From NCBI GenBank assembly GCA_012295275.1, contig CM022669.1, positions 14,027,672-14,055,171 of the forward strand: a stretch of 27,500 nt of DNA, written 5' to 3'. The position numbers were made by a program, and so were the translations under genes. This stretch comes from Chrysomallon squamiferum. Its lineage: Eukaryota > Mollusca > Gastropoda > Neomphalida > Peltospiridae. Positions 27,340-27,500 of this stretch are shown here, one piece after another (within the stretch, counting starts at the first letter, position 1; the number at the start of each line of letters is the position of its first letter). Under the pieces are notes generated by a model that saw only the letters and a list, made by a program, of their open reading frames with translations, made no database searches and was not told the DNA's origin.

Positions 27340-27500
27340 CTACAGTGTAATTGTGTACATTAAATCTGGTAAACATAATACAACGGCATGGACTGGCTTG
27401 TTTACATTTGATTTATTTCGCGTAGAATTTAGAGGTCTCTGTTTGTTATTTAATATAGAGTTACCAATAACTTTGTCGATGAATTCACGAACCTGCGGAT
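27340..27500 (-). CDS. Possible C-terminal end of a convergent minus-strand gene, cut by the window edge
   Basis: On the minus strand a frame stays open from the window edge for 52 codons, to TAG at 27342-27340. It begins PQVREFIDKVIGNS and contains KPVHAVVLCLPDLMY. A CAG precedes GTTCGTGAATTC at the edge and could be a splice acceptor. A minus-strand AATAAA (27239-27234) lies about 100 nt past the stop. I do not recognise the protein. In AT-rich DNA a run this long can occur by chance in one of six frames. Confidence 0.25.
   Translation of the reverse strand, partial: PQVREFIDKVIGNSILNNKQRPLNSTRNKSNVNKPVHAVVLCLPDLMYTITL

Overview
The window is eukaryotic and contains one complete intron-rich gene with animal-type splice sites, set in AT-rich DNA full of microsatellites. 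The gene is a 16-coding-exon SLC6-family Na+/Cl- coupled transporter on the + strand, 11367-25548. I joined the exons by hand. Every junction has GT..AG ends and compatible phase, and the join gives one open frame of 2,061 nt, or 686 residues plus stop. Residue-level motifs fit the glycine-transporter (GlyT2/SLC6A5-like) branch best. An invertebrate, probably a mollusc or other lophotrochozoan, is my guess from the dense GA/CT, TG, TATG and TTA microsatellites and the small-to-medium introns. The sequence does not prove that.

Layout. 1-11366: upstream DNA with no protein-coding gene I can support. It is dominated by long (GA)n/(CT)n tracts, (TTA)n, (TG)n and (TATG)n arrays, and one arm of a large inverted repeat (about 6620-7900). 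11367-14678: exon 1 and the large intron 1, which holds the other inverted-repeat arm (about 11529-12305) and an old, degenerate tandem array (about 13120-14010). 14679-17164: exon 2 and intron 2, with a recent direct tandem duplication of about 860 bp. 17165-25548: exons 3-16 with short introns carrying microsatellites close to several splice sites. Intron 6 carries a chimeric decoy exon that joins a copy of the exon 7 acceptor to a piece of exon 5 and ends in a stop. 25549-27212: 3' untranslated or flanking sequence with a TA-flanked 886-bp non-autonomous DNA transposon (pogo/Tigger-like termini) and candidate poly(A) signals. 27340-27500: a possible C-terminal end of a convergent minus-strand gene, cut by the window edge.

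Function. The one confident gene encodes a 12-TM plasma-membrane symporter. It carries the SLC6 Na1 and Na2 residues, the chloride-site set (Tyr91, Ser338, Asn370, Ser374), the Arg74/Asp493 extracellular gate pair and a disulfide-bearing, multiply glycosylated extracellular loop 2. Unusual points are an N-terminal heptad repeat encoded by exon 1 and a PPxY (WW-domain ligand) motif in the last exon. Residue numbers refer to my hand-spliced model. No alignment or database search was run.
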